Below are positions 8,651 to 17,194 of a stretch of DNA of 44,755 nucleotides, piece after piece. The notes under the pieces were generated by a model, which was not told where the DNA came from, did no database searches, and saw nothing but the letters and a program-made list of their open reading frames with translations. Numbering within the stretch: position 1 is the first letter of the stretch; every line of letters begins with the position of its first letter. The stretch covers positions 1-44,755 of the forward strand of contig CAYPPG010000063.1 of assembly GCA_964412555.1 (NCBI GenBank), given 5' to 3'. The stretch comes from CAYPPG01 sp964412555. GTDB taxonomy: Bacteria; Hinthialibacterota; Hinthialibacteria; Hinthialibacterales; Hinthialibacteraceae. A program made the translations under genes and the position numbers.

Positions 8651-9691
8651 CTATTCCTCCTGTAAGATGGACAGGTCGGGACTTAGAAGTTGTTTGTATT
8701 CCGGTTCGTCCATATTTTCGGGAGTCACAGCATACACGCCGGTATCGATTCGGCGGGGAACTTCTTCGCCGTTCAAATGACGTATGATCGCTTTGACGCC
8801 TTCATATCCCATTTTGAACGGATTTTGTAAAATCAACACATCGATATAGCCTTTGCCTAACGCTTCGACCAGTTCGTCGGAAGAGTCGAATCCGACAAAA
8901 GTTTTCTTTCCCACCAAATCGCGTGCTTGGAGCGCCAACAGAACGCCGAAGGTGCTGGATTCGTTCGGACCGAATAATCCATCGACATCGGGATTGGCAA
9001 CCAACAGATCATCCGTAGCGGCACGGGATTTTTCACGATCGCTGTATCCATAAGCGGATCCGACAATTTTGACATCCGGGAACTCTTTCGCCAACGTTTC
9101 TTCGAATCCTTGTTCGCGTTTGATGGTCGAATCGCTGCCGGGATCGACTTTGGTTATGATTACCGTTCCTTTGCCTTCCAGAAGTTTCCCCATATGTTTG
9201 GCCGCCAGAACACCGCCTTGATAGTTATCGGTCGCGACGAAACTGAGATATTGATCCGTATTGATACCGGAATCGAAAATGACCAAGGGAATGTTCTGTT
9301 GAGCGACTCGTTCCGCCACGGGGACCAAAGCGTCTTGATCCTGCGGGGCAAGAACCATACCGTCTACCTGTTTGACAAGGAAATCGGATACAATGGAGAC
9401 TTGTTGTTCTTTCATTGTTTCCGTTTGAGGTCCCTGCCATTGAATCTCCGCACCGAATTCCTTGCCAGCAGTCACAGCACCGGCATGAACTGCTTGCCAG
9501 AAGATATGAGCGGTGCCTTTGGGAATCACGGCGATGACCGGTTTTTGATCTTCTGGCTCTTGTGTAACCGGTTCCGTGCTCTGGCCGCAGCCGGTCAACA
9601 ACAACGTCCCGCACAAAGCGAAAAATAGAATCCCTCCCAAGAGTCGTATTTTCAATGATAAAAAAAGTCCTTTCCTCCAATGGTTCATCAT
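8651..9691 (-). CDS. ribose-type sugar-binding lipoprotein (Peripla_BP_4)
   Basis: The 346-residue protein has a long basic N-terminus, a hydrophobic stretch and a lipobox L-L-T-G-C with the modified cysteine at residue 35. It is therefore predicted to be a membrane-tethered solute receptor. The body has the family I periplasmic-binding-protein pattern of ribose-binding proteins: P-V-I-A-V-I-P-K-G at the start, D-G-M-V-L-A-P-Q-D-Q-D-A, F-D-S-G-I-N-T-D, V-A-T-D-N-Y-Q-G-G and G-F-D-S-S-D-E-L-V. The ATG at 9691 has AAAGGAG 5 nt upstream. First gene of the importer operon. A perfect LacI-type palindrome lies about 160 bp upstream (9849-9860) and probably controls it. Exact ligand unknown. Confidence 0.9.
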   Translation of the reverse strand: MMNHWRKGLFLSLKIRLLGGILFFALCGTLLLTGCGQSTEPVTQEPEDQKPVIAVIPKGTAHIFWQAVHAGAVTAGKEFGAEIQWQGPQTETMKEQQVSIVSDFLVKQVDGMVLAPQDQDALVPVAERVAQQNIPLVIFDSGINTDQYLSFVATDNYQGGVLAAKHMGKLLEGKGTVIITKVDPGSDSTIKREQGFEETLAKEFPDVKIVGSAYGYSDREKSRAATDDLLVANPDVDGLFGPNESSTFGVLLALQARDLVGKKTFVGFDSSDELVEALGKGYIDVLILQNPFKMGYEGVKAIIRHLNGEEVPRRIDTGVYAVTPENMDEPEYKQLLSPDLSILQEE

Positions 9692-9848
9692 CCTATCTCC
9701 TTTCCCACTTGAATGGATTGAATTCGAGGATCATTTGGTTTCTATTCGTAATCGGAATGTTAAGGTCATTGTAAGCCATTTTCTGTTTGCATGGAATTAC
9801 CAGACAAACCGATTAAATAGAACATTGTAGGACAGGATAAAGGGGAAA

Positions 9849-9860
9849 CGAAGCGCTTCG
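9849..9860. promoter_or_regulatory. LacI-family-type operator palindrome upstream of sugar importer
   Basis: CGAAGCGCTTCG is a perfect 12-bp palindrome with the central CG step and AAGCGCTT core typical of LacI/GalR/CcpA-type operators. A possible -10 box (TACAAT on the minus strand, 9824-9829) lies just downstream in the direction of the transporter genes. No LacI-type regulator gene is present in the window. Confidence 0.5.
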
Positions 9861-9880
9861 ATTCTTGAAAATTCGTGTTA

Positions 9881-11593
9881 TCAGCCTTTTCCTTGATCAG
9901 GACCGGTATTGAGCGGAACATGAGTGACTTGATCCCCGCTTACATAGACAAACAGATTATGAACCCGCATATGCGTCGAATCGATTACTTTCACACTATA
10001 CACTCCTTCCCGGATCGGCGAAATGAAGATTGTTTGCTGACTTTTCGCGATCGCTCCGGGAAAGATTTCTTCCAACAACAATCGATTGAGGGGAAATACT
10101 TCTTCTTCCACCGGTCCTTGATTGATGCTTTTTTGAAGTTCTTCCGGCAAAGATGGATAATCGAAACGATTTTCCGCATATAGGAACGGACCATTGATGA
10201 GACGGTTCAAATCACGAATCAACGCGTCCACTAATTGGGGAGAAGGAGTGGTATTGGCATCCCATTGTGAGAGTCGTTTTTGGGACGTTGTAGATAGCTG
10301 ATTGCGGAGCCATTCTGTTTTTGGATCACCACCTTTTTTTATTTTTTCTGCAAGCCTGGACGGATCAAGTATTTCTCTTTCGGTCAATTGAGGGGGATCG
10401 ATCTTTCGATGTCCGTTGAAGGTGATGTTGTGGGACATCGGCGAGGAAAAATAAAACTCGACCGCTCCATAATCCCGCTTTTCAAAGTGAGCCTCTTGCA
10501 GGATATACGAAAACATGATCAGTGCCGAAGCGGTTACCGGGACTGCCAATGACATACGGCAGAAATGATGGAGTAAAAAAGACGGCAAGTATGTGAGAAG
10601 AAGCAGTAAACAGGGAGCCGCTTCGATGGCAAATAAATCCCAGTCTTGATGAATTCCGAGATTGGGATGCCATATCAATGTGAACAATGTGAAACAGAGG
10701 GTATAAGCCAGCAAGAACAATCGGTCCGGCCTCAAAAGACTTCGCCATCCTTCCATGTAAACAGCCCAGAAAATCGCCGGCCAAAAAATCCAGGATCGCA
10801 TTGTCCAAGCATAGAGGATATCGGCCAAATGTCCCCACTCGAACATGGTATAAAAACGCTGGCCGCCCGGATCCGAAAATAGGGGGATAAAGTTGTCGGA
10901 TGGGGACAGACCTTGGATATGGATTCCGAAAACGCTGTGATATGTTTTTAAAAAATAAGCGAGAAAAACTGGCGACAATCCTGTAATGAGGGGGGAAATA
11001 TCCTTCCAGTTGCGTTTCAACAACAATAAAACAAATAGGGAAGGAAGCGCAAAGAGAATGCCGAGATGCATCCATACCCCCGCCGAAAACGCCAAGGAGG
11101 CGTGAAGCATGGAAAAACGGCCTAGCAGATATCCCACTCCGGCATAACCGTAGTAAAACAGAGTGATCAGGAAAAGAGTATAGTATTCCGTGTGCCCATT
11201 ACAATAAAGAACCAAACCCGAGGAGGCGAAGAGTCCCAATGCCCAAATCGGATCGGTTCGAATATATTCGCGGTTGTATTTGAGTAAGACCCAAATAGCC
11301 GCGACGCCGGCAAGACAGGAAACGAGATTGATGACTTTCAATCCGTCCCAGTTATAAGGATGCAGGATTTGATAAAACAATTGGAAAATTGCATGAGAAG
11401 CGAGTTCGGTCTGTACCATCCAGATACCGGCTTCGACCATGCGGCTTAGCTGATCACCGTCACCGGAGTAATACTGAGACCGGAACGTCCAAAAGAAGAG
11501 AAACAATAGAATGCATGTGATAATTGGATGCCGGGAAATAAAACAGCCCGCGGAACTCCACGGGCTGTCGATTGGATGATTTATGCGTTTCAT
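9881..11593 (-). CDS. polytopic membrane protein, probable GT-C-type glycosyltransferase
   Basis: About a dozen hydrophobic helices fill the first 380 residues, followed by a soluble C-terminal region of about 190 residues. The acidic motif S-G-D-G-D-Q (43-48) in the first outer loop and G-H-T-E-Y-Y (133-138) resemble the conserved loops of GT-C (mannosyltransferase/arnT-like) membrane proteins that use polyprenyl-phosphate sugars. I infer that class but not the substrate. The frame can start at the ATG at 11593, but two hairpins (11599-11633 and a terminator-like stem at 11543-11568) lie just before and inside codons 9-17. The gene may therefore be expressed poorly from groEL transcripts or start further in. 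No good Shine-Dalgarno precedes 11593. Confidence 0.6.
   Translation of the reverse strand: MKRINHPIDSPWSSAGCFISRHPIITCILLFLFFWTFRSQYYSGDGDQLSRMVEAGIWMVQTELASHAIFQLFYQILHPYNWDGLKVINLVSCLAGVAAIWVLLKYNREYIRTDPIWALGLFASSGLVLYCNGHTEYYTLFLITLFYYGYAGVGYLLGRFSMLHASLAFSAGVWMHLGILFALPSLFVLLLLKRNWKDISPLITGLSPVFLAYFLKTYHSVFGIHIQGLSPSDNFIPLFSDPGGQRFYTMFEWGHLADILYAWTMRSWIFWPAIFWAVYMEGWRSLLRPDRLFLLAYTLCFTLFTLIWHPNLGIHQDWDLFAIEAAPCLLLLLTYLPSFLLHHFCRMSLAVPVTASALIMFSYILQEAHFEKRDYGAVEFYFSSPMSHNITFNGHRKIDPPQLTEREILDPSRLAEKIKKGGDPKTEWLRNQLSTTSQKRLSQWDANTTPSPQLVDALIRDLNRLINGPFLYAENRFDYPSLPEELQKSINQGPVEEEVFPLNRLLLEEIFPGAIAKSQQTIFISPIREGVYSVKVIDSTHMRVHNLFVYVSGDQVTHVPLNTGPDQGKG
11543..11568 (-). terminator. intrinsic-terminator-like hairpin overlapping the start of the membrane-protein gene
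   Basis: Read leftwards, ACAGCCCG (from 11568) pairs with CGGGCTGT (to 11543) across a 10-nt loop and is followed at once by TTTATTTC. This is a canonical Rho-independent layout roughly 100 bp after the groEL stop codon. It overlaps the first codons of the 9881-11593 frame. Confidence 0.6.
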
Positions 11594-11598
11594 ATCCT

Positions 11599-11633
11599 GT
11601 AAAATTCCCCTTTTTTGGTCAAGGGAATTTTAC
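11599..11633. terminator. 11-bp inverted repeat downstream of groEL
   Basis: GTAAAATTCCC (11599-11609) and GGGAATTTTAC (11623-11633) are exact complements across a 13-nt loop, in the gap after the groEL stop. There is no strong T-run on the minus side, so it could be an RNA stabiliser or part of a double terminator with 11543-11568. Confidence 0.5.
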
Positions 11634-11664
11634 CTCAAGAATGGAAGCGGCTGAAGATATCCCG

Positions 11665-13251
11665 TTATTCGTTCTCCTCAGTGCATTCCACGACACAGGC
11701 ATCGGTGGTCAGCAAGAGACCGGCGATGCTGGCGGCGTTCTGCAAAGCGATCCGAACCACTTTGGCGGGATCGATAATCCCAGCTTTGACCAAGTCTTCC
11801 ATTTCTCCGGTCAAGGCGTTGAATCCGACATTCACCTTTTCTTTCAGAATGCGTTTGACGATGACGGAGCCTTCCTCCCCGGCGTTGTCGGCGATATGTT
11901 TGGCCGGTTCCATCATGGCGTTGATGAGGATATCGGCGCCGATTTTTGCCTCGGCATCGAGTTCGAGTTTTTCCACGGCTTTGGTAGCGCGGATCAGCGC
12001 GACTCCACCGCCTGGGACGATGCCCTCTTCAATGGCAGCGCGTGTAGCGTGCAAAGCGTCTTCGACACGGGCTTTGATTTCTTTGACTTCGGCTTCGGTT
12101 GCCGCGCCGACTTGAATGACGGCGACTCCACCGGACATTTTCGCCAACCGTTCCTGGTATTTTTCCCGATCATAATCGGATGTGGTTTCCATGATCATGG
12201 TCCGCAGTTGCTCTACGCGGTTTTTGATATCCTGTTGTTTCCCGCCGCCTTCAATGATGGTGGTCGTGTCTTTGTCGATGACGACTTTCTCAGCTTCTCC
12301 GAGATCTTGAAGCGTAACACCATCCAAGGTGACTCCGAGTTCTTCCATGACAACCTGACCGCCGGTAAGAATTCCGAGATCGATGAGCATCGCCTTGCGG
12401 CGATCACCAAATCCTGGCGCCTTGATGGCAGCGCAATTCAATATTCCGCGAACCCGATTTACGACCAAAGTAGCCAATGCTTCTCCTTCGACATCCTCAG
12501 CGATGATGAACAAGGGACGCCCGCTTTGAGCCACTTTTTCGAGCAAGGGAACAATATCTTGCATGGTAGACAGTTTTTTCTCGAATAGCAAAATGTACGG
12601 TTTTTCAAGCACACATTCCATATGCTCGGAGTCGGTGACGAAATAGGGAGAAAGGTATCCACGGTCGAACTGCATACCTTCGACAATTTCCACGTTCAAG
12701 TCCAGACCTTTGCCCTCTTCGACAGTGATGACACCGTCTTGCCCGACTTTTTCCATCGCATCCGCAATCAATTCGCCGATTTTGGGATCGTCGTTCGCGG
12801 AGATAGCGGCAACGTGGGTGACTTCCTCTTTGTCTTTGATCCGCTTGGCCATCGAGAGAATTTTATCGACAGCCGCTTCCGCGGCTTCGTCGATCCCCCG
12901 TTTGATTGCCATCGGGTGATGTCCGGAGGTGACCATTCTCAATCCGTATTTGTAAATCGCTTCGGCCAAAACGGTTGCAGTCGTGGTGCCGTCCCCGGCG
13001 ATGTCACTGGTTTTGGATGCGACTTCCCGCACCAATCGTGCCCCCATATTTTCCAATGGGTCTTCCAAATCGATTTCCTTGGCCACCGTGACTCCGTCTT
13101 TCGTGACCGTGGGAGCACCTGCCGTTTTATCGATCACGACGTTCCGTCCGCGGGGGCCCAGGGTTACTTTGACCGCTCGGGCCAATTTTTGGATTCCTTC
13201 GAGTAATGATAATCGCGCGTCATCTTCATAGATCAATTCTTTTGCTGCCAT
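11665..13251 (-). CDS. groEL: chaperonin GroEL (Hsp60)
   Basis: A full-length 528-residue chaperonin subunit that forms the double-ring folding chamber in the cytoplasm. The nucleotide-binding block G-D-G-T-T-T-A-T sits at 86-93 with the catalytic Asp at 87, as in E. coli. L-G-P-R-G-R-N-V near the N-terminus and G-I-V-P-G-G-G-V-A-L in the C-terminal equatorial domain are intact. The C-terminus ends in an acidic T-E-E-N-E without the Gly-Gly-Met tail found in many housekeeping GroELs. No groES lies beside it and no CIRCE operator is seen in the 265-bp upstream gap. This suggests either that groES is elsewhere or that this is a secondary paralogue. The ATG at 13251 has AAAGGATGGG upstream. Confidence 0.97.
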   Translation of the reverse strand: MAAKELIYEDDARLSLLEGIQKLARAVKVTLGPRGRNVVIDKTAGAPTVTKDGVTVAKEIDLEDPLENMGARLVREVASKTSDIAGDGTTTATVLAEAIYKYGLRMVTSGHHPMAIKRGIDEAAEAAVDKILSMAKRIKDKEEVTHVAAISANDDPKIGELIADAMEKVGQDGVITVEEGKGLDLNVEIVEGMQFDRGYLSPYFVTDSEHMECVLEKPYILLFEKKLSTMQDIVPLLEKVAQSGRPLFIIAEDVEGEALATLVVNRVRGILNCAAIKAPGFGDRRKAMLIDLGILTGGQVVMEELGVTLDGVTLQDLGEAEKVVIDKDTTTIIEGGGKQQDIKNRVEQLRTMIMETTSDYDREKYQERLAKMSGGVAVIQVGAATEAEVKEIKARVEDALHATRAAIEEGIVPGGGVALIRATKAVEKLELDAEAKIGADILINAMMEPAKHIADNAGEEGSVIVKRILKEKVNVGFNALTGEMEDLVKAGIIDPAKVVRIALQNAASIAGLLLTTDACVVECTEENE

Positions 13252-13470
13252 AATTACCCATCCTTTCTAATTATTGTATATTTTTAAGAAGACTGTTGAA
13301 ACACAATTGTTTTCCCGCCGATTGTAAAAGAAGCGGCGGTTTATGGGTCTTCCGTTTTCATCGGTAGCAAAGTCCAAGGGGACAGGATATCCCAACTTAT
13401 GCAAAAAACAACTTCAATGTTTGTTTTACTGCGATTTCTCTTTTTCTGGATATTGTTACCTTGCTTGAAA

Positions 13471-13505
13471 TGTTGTGATGCAGACCTCTGGTCTGCATCA
13501 CAACA
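13471..13505. terminator. perfect 16-bp inverted repeat after the Bat cluster
   Basis: TGTTGTGATGCAGACC (13471-13486), TCT, then its exact complement (13490-13505). It begins 11 bp past the stop of the last Bat gene, so it probably ends that transcript, although only TTTC follows on the minus strand. The core (GATGCAGACC/GGTCTGCATC) has the build of the dispersed palindromes in the window. Confidence 0.6.
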
Positions 13506-13516
13506 CCACTTTATTT

Positions 13517-14341
13517 TTATATAATTTCTATCGTGTTACTCATGACCCACCCATTAAAAGATGTGTTGCCGGGTAACACGATCCGTTTCCACTCTTCTTG
13601 GTCCTGGACGACACGTACCTTGGTACCTTCATGGATTGAAAAGGATGTGGAAAACGTTTCGCCCGGGCCGGTTTTCACTTCAACGGCCGAACTGATCACG
13701 ATCGCTTCCTTGACAAATTCATGATGATATATTTTTAAACCGGTCGATAAAATGGATAATGTAAAAGCGATGGCGACAATCCAGCACGGAATTTTGAATA
13801 GATTTCTCACTCTTTGCGATTTCCATAAAAGCATGGCAATGGCAACGGCAACCAAAAGCCATAACAGTGTCAATGTCAGAAGCAGACTCTCCCGCAAATT
13901 GAAAGTCTCATGCAGATCGATCAAGAATCCAACCGTTCCGCCATAATCCGAGACTTGAAATTCTTCATCGAGTAGGTTGTTTTTTGCGTATTCATAATTC
14001 CGTTGAAGATCCTCATTTCGCGGCAAATAACGGAACGCTCTTTCGTACCAAAGGATGGATTTTCCCAAATATCCAATCCGGAAAAACGTATTGCCTAGAT
14101 TATAAAATAGAAATCCGTTGGACACGCCTAAATCGGCAAGATAAAGGTACCCGTCCAATGCTTTTTCGAGGTTTCCATTTCGGTAATATTCATTGGCCAG
14201 ATTGAATATCTCTTCCCGGCTCAGGCTGGTATTGTACCCCTGAGGAATGGCCAGGGGAGAGGAGGATTCAAGCGTAGACGCATCTTGCCACAGTATCAAT
14301 ACTGTAAAAAGTATGGCTATGCATCGAACCGCATTTTTCAT
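13517..14341 (-). CDS. batE: BatE-like TPR and SH3 domain membrane protein
   Basis: The 274-residue product has a signal segment and then two to three TPR units (E-I-F-N-L-A-N-E-Y-Y-R-N-G-N-L-E-K-A-L-D-G-Y near 44-65, then F-Y-N-L-G-N-T-F-F-R-I-G-Y-L). Two membrane helices follow (around 152-170 and 184-200), and a bacterial SH3-type domain ends the protein (V-K-T-G-P-G-E-T-F-S-T-S-F and E-G-T-K-V-R-V-V). This layout matches BatE, the TPR protein closing Bat (Bacteroides aerotolerance) operons. It starts 11 nt after batD, so it is co-transcribed. Role inferred from the cluster: an envelope scaffold with the VWA proteins. The molecular function of Bat proteins is not settled. Confidence 0.8.
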   Translation of the reverse strand: MKNAVRCIAILFTVLILWQDASTLESSSPLAIPQGYNTSLSREEIFNLANEYYRNGNLEKALDGYLYLADLGVSNGFLFYNLGNTFFRIGYLGKSILWYERAFRYLPRNEDLQRNYEYAKNNLLDEEFQVSDYGGTVGFLIDLHETFNLRESLLLTLTLLWLLVAVAIAMLLWKSQRVRNLFKIPCWIVAIAFTLSILSTGLKIYHHEFVKEAIVISSAVEVKTGPGETFSTSFSIHEGTKVRVVQDQEEWKRIVLPGNTSFNGWVMSNTIEII

Positions 14342-14352
14342 GAGCGTTTTCC

Positions 14353-16233
14353 TTACGAAGCGCTTTTTTTCTTCATCAACGAAGCGAGAATCTGTTCCGC
14401 TTTCGAATAATCATGCTTTTGAATTTCGGGATCTCTCTTTTCACCGGAAAACCGGGCACTATCGAATTCTTCCAATGTTCGGATTACATTTTGGGAATGA
14501 TCAGGGGGAATTCCTTTTTCAATCAGCAAACGCTTTAATTCCTCCGATGTAAATCCCGCCGTGGCGACGTTCCAACGATTGTCGATATAATCCGTAATGG
14601 CTTTGCAGAGTGCCGCATACAACTGCTCTGTATCCCCTTCCTGCAAGGCCGACTTTGCTTTTGCTAGTAATTTCCCTGCCAAACGAGGCGCTTTTTTGCT
14701 TTTCAATGCATCCGGATGTCCGGAATAAAAATCCTGCTGCTTTTTCCAGATATACGCCAGAAGAAGGACGGCAATCGGTGTGAGAAGTAGAAACCAATAT
14801 TTCGGTTTGAGGTAAAGAGGGAGAAAAACCGAGGAGAGCGCTAGTGGGGATAACGCATTGAATCGAAAATCTTCACCGACTCTCCGAATCATACGCCGAT
14901 TACCGCTGGCGACACCGGATCCGCGAAAACCGTTCAATCCGGATGGTAAAATGGTCAAATCGATTGGGTCTGTTTCCAGCGTTACATATTCAACTTTTTG
15001 CGGATTGAAATAAGAAAAACGAACCGCTCCGATATGATTCGAATTGACATCATGCGGAATCAAAGGATACACATACTCGATTTGACCAGTGACTCCGTTT
15101 TCACTCGGTTGAATATTTTCACGCTTGGTTGGTTCATACTGCTCGAATTTGGATAAATCCGGTAGCACTGGCGGAGGAACATTGCGGATATTTCCCTCTC
15201 CTGCTAAAGAAACAATCAAAGAAACCGTGTTGCCTTCTTTGATCTCCTTCGAATCTACTTTGCTTTCCAATCGATAGGAACTCCCGACCGCCCCTTTGAA
15301 CGTTTCCGGTTTACCGTTTTCCGGCAATGGCTTGACATTGATCACCACCGGCTCGGTATTGACGGAAAACGGAGTCATCCGCCCCAGAATCAAACTGAAT
15401 CCACCGGCTCGGGTTCGAGTCGGAGTTTGACATTGAAGTGACAAAGGCTCAATGGTTTGATTCCCCGCTTTCAAAGGATACAGCATATATTTTTTCAAAG
15501 GGATTTCATAATAGGGGAGTTTTCCATTACTGGTTTCCAATAAAACCTGCCGTTGATACCTCTTGTCGGTCATATCGAAAATTTCCGTCCAAAATCCCTG
15601 AAACTGGCCGCTGCGGTCATCCAGTTTTTGCAGACGAATTTCTCGATTTGTCGGAATGTAGACCTTACAGGAAAGTTGTATTTCTTCCCCGACATACGCT
15701 TCCGTTTTATTGGGTTGGAGAACAAAAATCACACCATAGGTTTCCGTTTGAGGAGAGGGCAGGGAACCGGGTGCTCGTGTGGGGCTGGGCGCATTGCCCG
15801 CCAAAACGGTAATCGGAATCGGTTTTGCCTTGACCGGATCGTTTTGACCGGATACTTGAATGGTGCTTAAAGTATATTTTCCTTCTTCCAATGCTGTCAC
15901 GATGTATTCGATATTGAGAGTGTCGGTTCGCTGAAAACGCCCATTGCTCCACACCGCATTGGTGCTGGTGCTTTCCCCGGCGTATTGGATGTACAGGCCA
16001 TCGATTTCGGGCATCTGGGGATGGCTTAGATTTTCACCTTGATCGGACGAGACGGATATGGTGAGAGTGCTGCGTTCGCCGACCCGAAGCACATTTTTTT
16101 GGATCGAAGCATTGATCGAAATTTTCGCATAGGCGCTGGCGCTTCCTAGCGAAATCAGAAAAACGATGATCGCGAGATTCAACCATAGCGATCCCGCTTT
16201 TCCCCATCTGTTTTTCTTTTGCAGGTTTCTCAT
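14353..16233 (-). CDS. batD: BatD-family protein (oxygen tolerance)
   Basis: At 626 residues this is the full-length BatD of the cluster. A signal peptide occupies residues 1-36. Several Ig-like beta domains follow, with the typical early block S-I-Q-K-N-V-L-R-V-G-E-R-S-T-L-T-I-S-V and later T-E-A-Y-V-G-E-E-I-Q-L-S-C-K-V-Y. A membrane helix lies near 470-490, and the cytoplasmic tail ends in the alpha-helical region L-Y-A-A-L-C-K-A-I-T-D-Y-I. It follows batC by 33 nt and precedes batE by 11 nt. BatD proteins are thought to be exported and to work with the membrane VWA proteins BatA and BatB. Two shorter BatD-like proteins are encoded at 19269 and 24759. Confidence 0.85.
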   Translation of the reverse strand: MRNLQKKNRWGKAGSLWLNLAIIVFLISLGSASAYAKISINASIQKNVLRVGERSTLTISVSSDQGENLSHPQMPEIDGLYIQYAGESTSTNAVWSNGRFQRTDTLNIEYIVTALEEGKYTLSTIQVSGQNDPVKAKPIPITVLAGNAPSPTRAPGSLPSPQTETYGVIFVLQPNKTEAYVGEEIQLSCKVYIPTNREIRLQKLDDRSGQFQGFWTEIFDMTDKRYQRQVLLETSNGKLPYYEIPLKKYMLYPLKAGNQTIEPLSLQCQTPTRTRAGGFSLILGRMTPFSVNTEPVVINVKPLPENGKPETFKGAVGSSYRLESKVDSKEIKEGNTVSLIVSLAGEGNIRNVPPPVLPDLSKFEQYEPTKRENIQPSENGVTGQIEYVYPLIPHDVNSNHIGAVRFSYFNPQKVEYVTLETDPIDLTILPSGLNGFRGSGVASGNRRMIRRVGEDFRFNALSPLALSSVFLPLYLKPKYWFLLLTPIAVLLLAYIWKKQQDFYSGHPDALKSKKAPRLAGKLLAKAKSALQEGDTEQLYAALCKAITDYIDNRWNVATAGFTSEELKRLLIEKGIPPDHSQNVIRTLEEFDSARFSGEKRDPEIQKHDYSKAEQILASLMKKKSAS

Positions 16234-16266
16234 TTGAACTCGCTCCGAGACATCATGAAGGATGTC

Positions 16267-17073
16267 TTACCAGTCTTTTTCGACATTGACTCGCGCCTTG
16301 GCTTGATGGCGGCGATAGTCTTCCCGTTTTTGTTTTTCATCTTCTTCCAGGCTTTGTAACAGTTGAAGAGCCTGTTCTTTCGTCATTTCTTCTTTGGGCG
16401 GTTCTGCTTGTTGTTGAGCTTGTTGCTGTTCTTGTTGCTCCTGCTGTTGCTGTTGATCTTGCTGTTGTTGTTCTTGTTTTTCTTCTTGCTGCTGTTGTTG
16501 CTGCCCTTCTTGTTGTTGATCCTCTTGATTCTGCTGATTTTGCTGCTGCTGCTGTTGTTGATCTTGCTGTTGCTGATCTTGTTGTTGCTGTTGCTGCTGG
16601 TCTTGCTGCTGTTTGTTTTTATCGAGTTGTTCTTTCAATTTTCGTCTCGCCAACTCGAGATTGTATTTCGCGTCTTCGTCGTCCGGATTCAATTTCAACG
16701 ATTCCACATACGCTTCGATCGCTTTGACATAATCTTCCTTCCGGAAATGGCAATTCCCGACGTTATAATAGGCTTTCGCTTCCAGCATTTCATCCGTAGA
16801 ACCATAGACTTGCTGGAATTCCTCCATCGCTTTGTCGTAATGTTCCTGCCGGAACCAAGCATTCCCGATGTTGAAATGCAATTCTTCCGATTCTGGAGCA
16901 TATGTAGCCGCGATATCGGTATAATTCTGGATCGCTTTTTCATAATCGCCTTGGAAATACATCTCATTAGCCTGTTCGACTTTCTCGCGCAAAGGATTGA
17001 TCCATGCAATTTGCATCGATGCCAGACCGCAAAGAAGAACCAGTGCTAAGCGATTTGAGAATTGAAAAGGCAT
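16267..17073 (-). CDS. batC: BatC-like TPR protein with long Gln-rich tail
   Basis: The 268-residue protein has a signal peptide (about 1-25) and four TPR-like repeats: A-N-E-M-Y-F-Q-G-D-Y-E-K-A-I-Q-N-Y at 35-51, F-N-I-G-N-A-W-F, Y-N-V-G-N-C-H-F and P-D-D-E-D-A-K-Y-N-L-E. A strongly Gln-rich tract covers roughly 155-223, before a short charged end ending in V-E-K-D-W. The arrangement of TPRs followed by low complexity and the place between batB and batD mark it as BatC. The Gln tract, encoded by CAG/CAA runs, is unusually long. A 228-codon Leu-rich frame on the opposite strand is only its antisense shadow. Confidence 0.85.
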   Translation of the reverse strand: MPFQFSNRLALVLLCGLASMQIAWINPLREKVEQANEMYFQGDYEKAIQNYTDIAATYAPESEELHFNIGNAWFRQEHYDKAMEEFQQVYGSTDEMLEAKAYYNVGNCHFRKEDYVKAIEAYVESLKLNPDDEDAKYNLELARRKLKEQLDKNKQQQDQQQQQQQDQQQQDQQQQQQQNQQNQEDQQQEGQQQQQQEEKQEQQQQDQQQQQEQQEQQQAQQQAEPPKEEMTKEQALQLLQSLEEDEKQKREDYRRHQAKARVNVEKDW

Positions 17074-17112
17074 GATACCACCTCTTGAAAAGTTCTCTTG
17101 TGATATTATTTT

Positions 17113-17141
17113 GATAGGCTACGCTTTGCTTTGAGCCTATC
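17113..17141. repeat. intergenic palindrome between batB and batC
   Basis: GATAGGCT (17113-17120) and AGCCTATC (17134-17141) are exact complements with a 13-nt loop, in the 121-bp gap between two Bat genes. It may modulate the batB/batC transcript. Confidence 0.5.
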
Positions 17142-17194
17142 CTACAAATTAAATTGTGAAATAATCCTAAAACTATTAGTATAGCCTCTTGAAT

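Noticed and set aside
12622..13206. Long plus-strand frame opposite groEL
   Set aside because: Shadow of a highly conserved gene; no start context.
13252..13516. Search for a CIRCE operator before groEL
   Set aside because: No TTAGCACTC/GAGTGCTAA arms were found in the gap.
16363..17049. 228-codon Leu/Phe-rich frame on the plus strand
   Set aside because: It is the antisense of the Gln-rich batC gene; CAG/CAA runs read backwards as Leu. No ribosome binding site or family resemblance.
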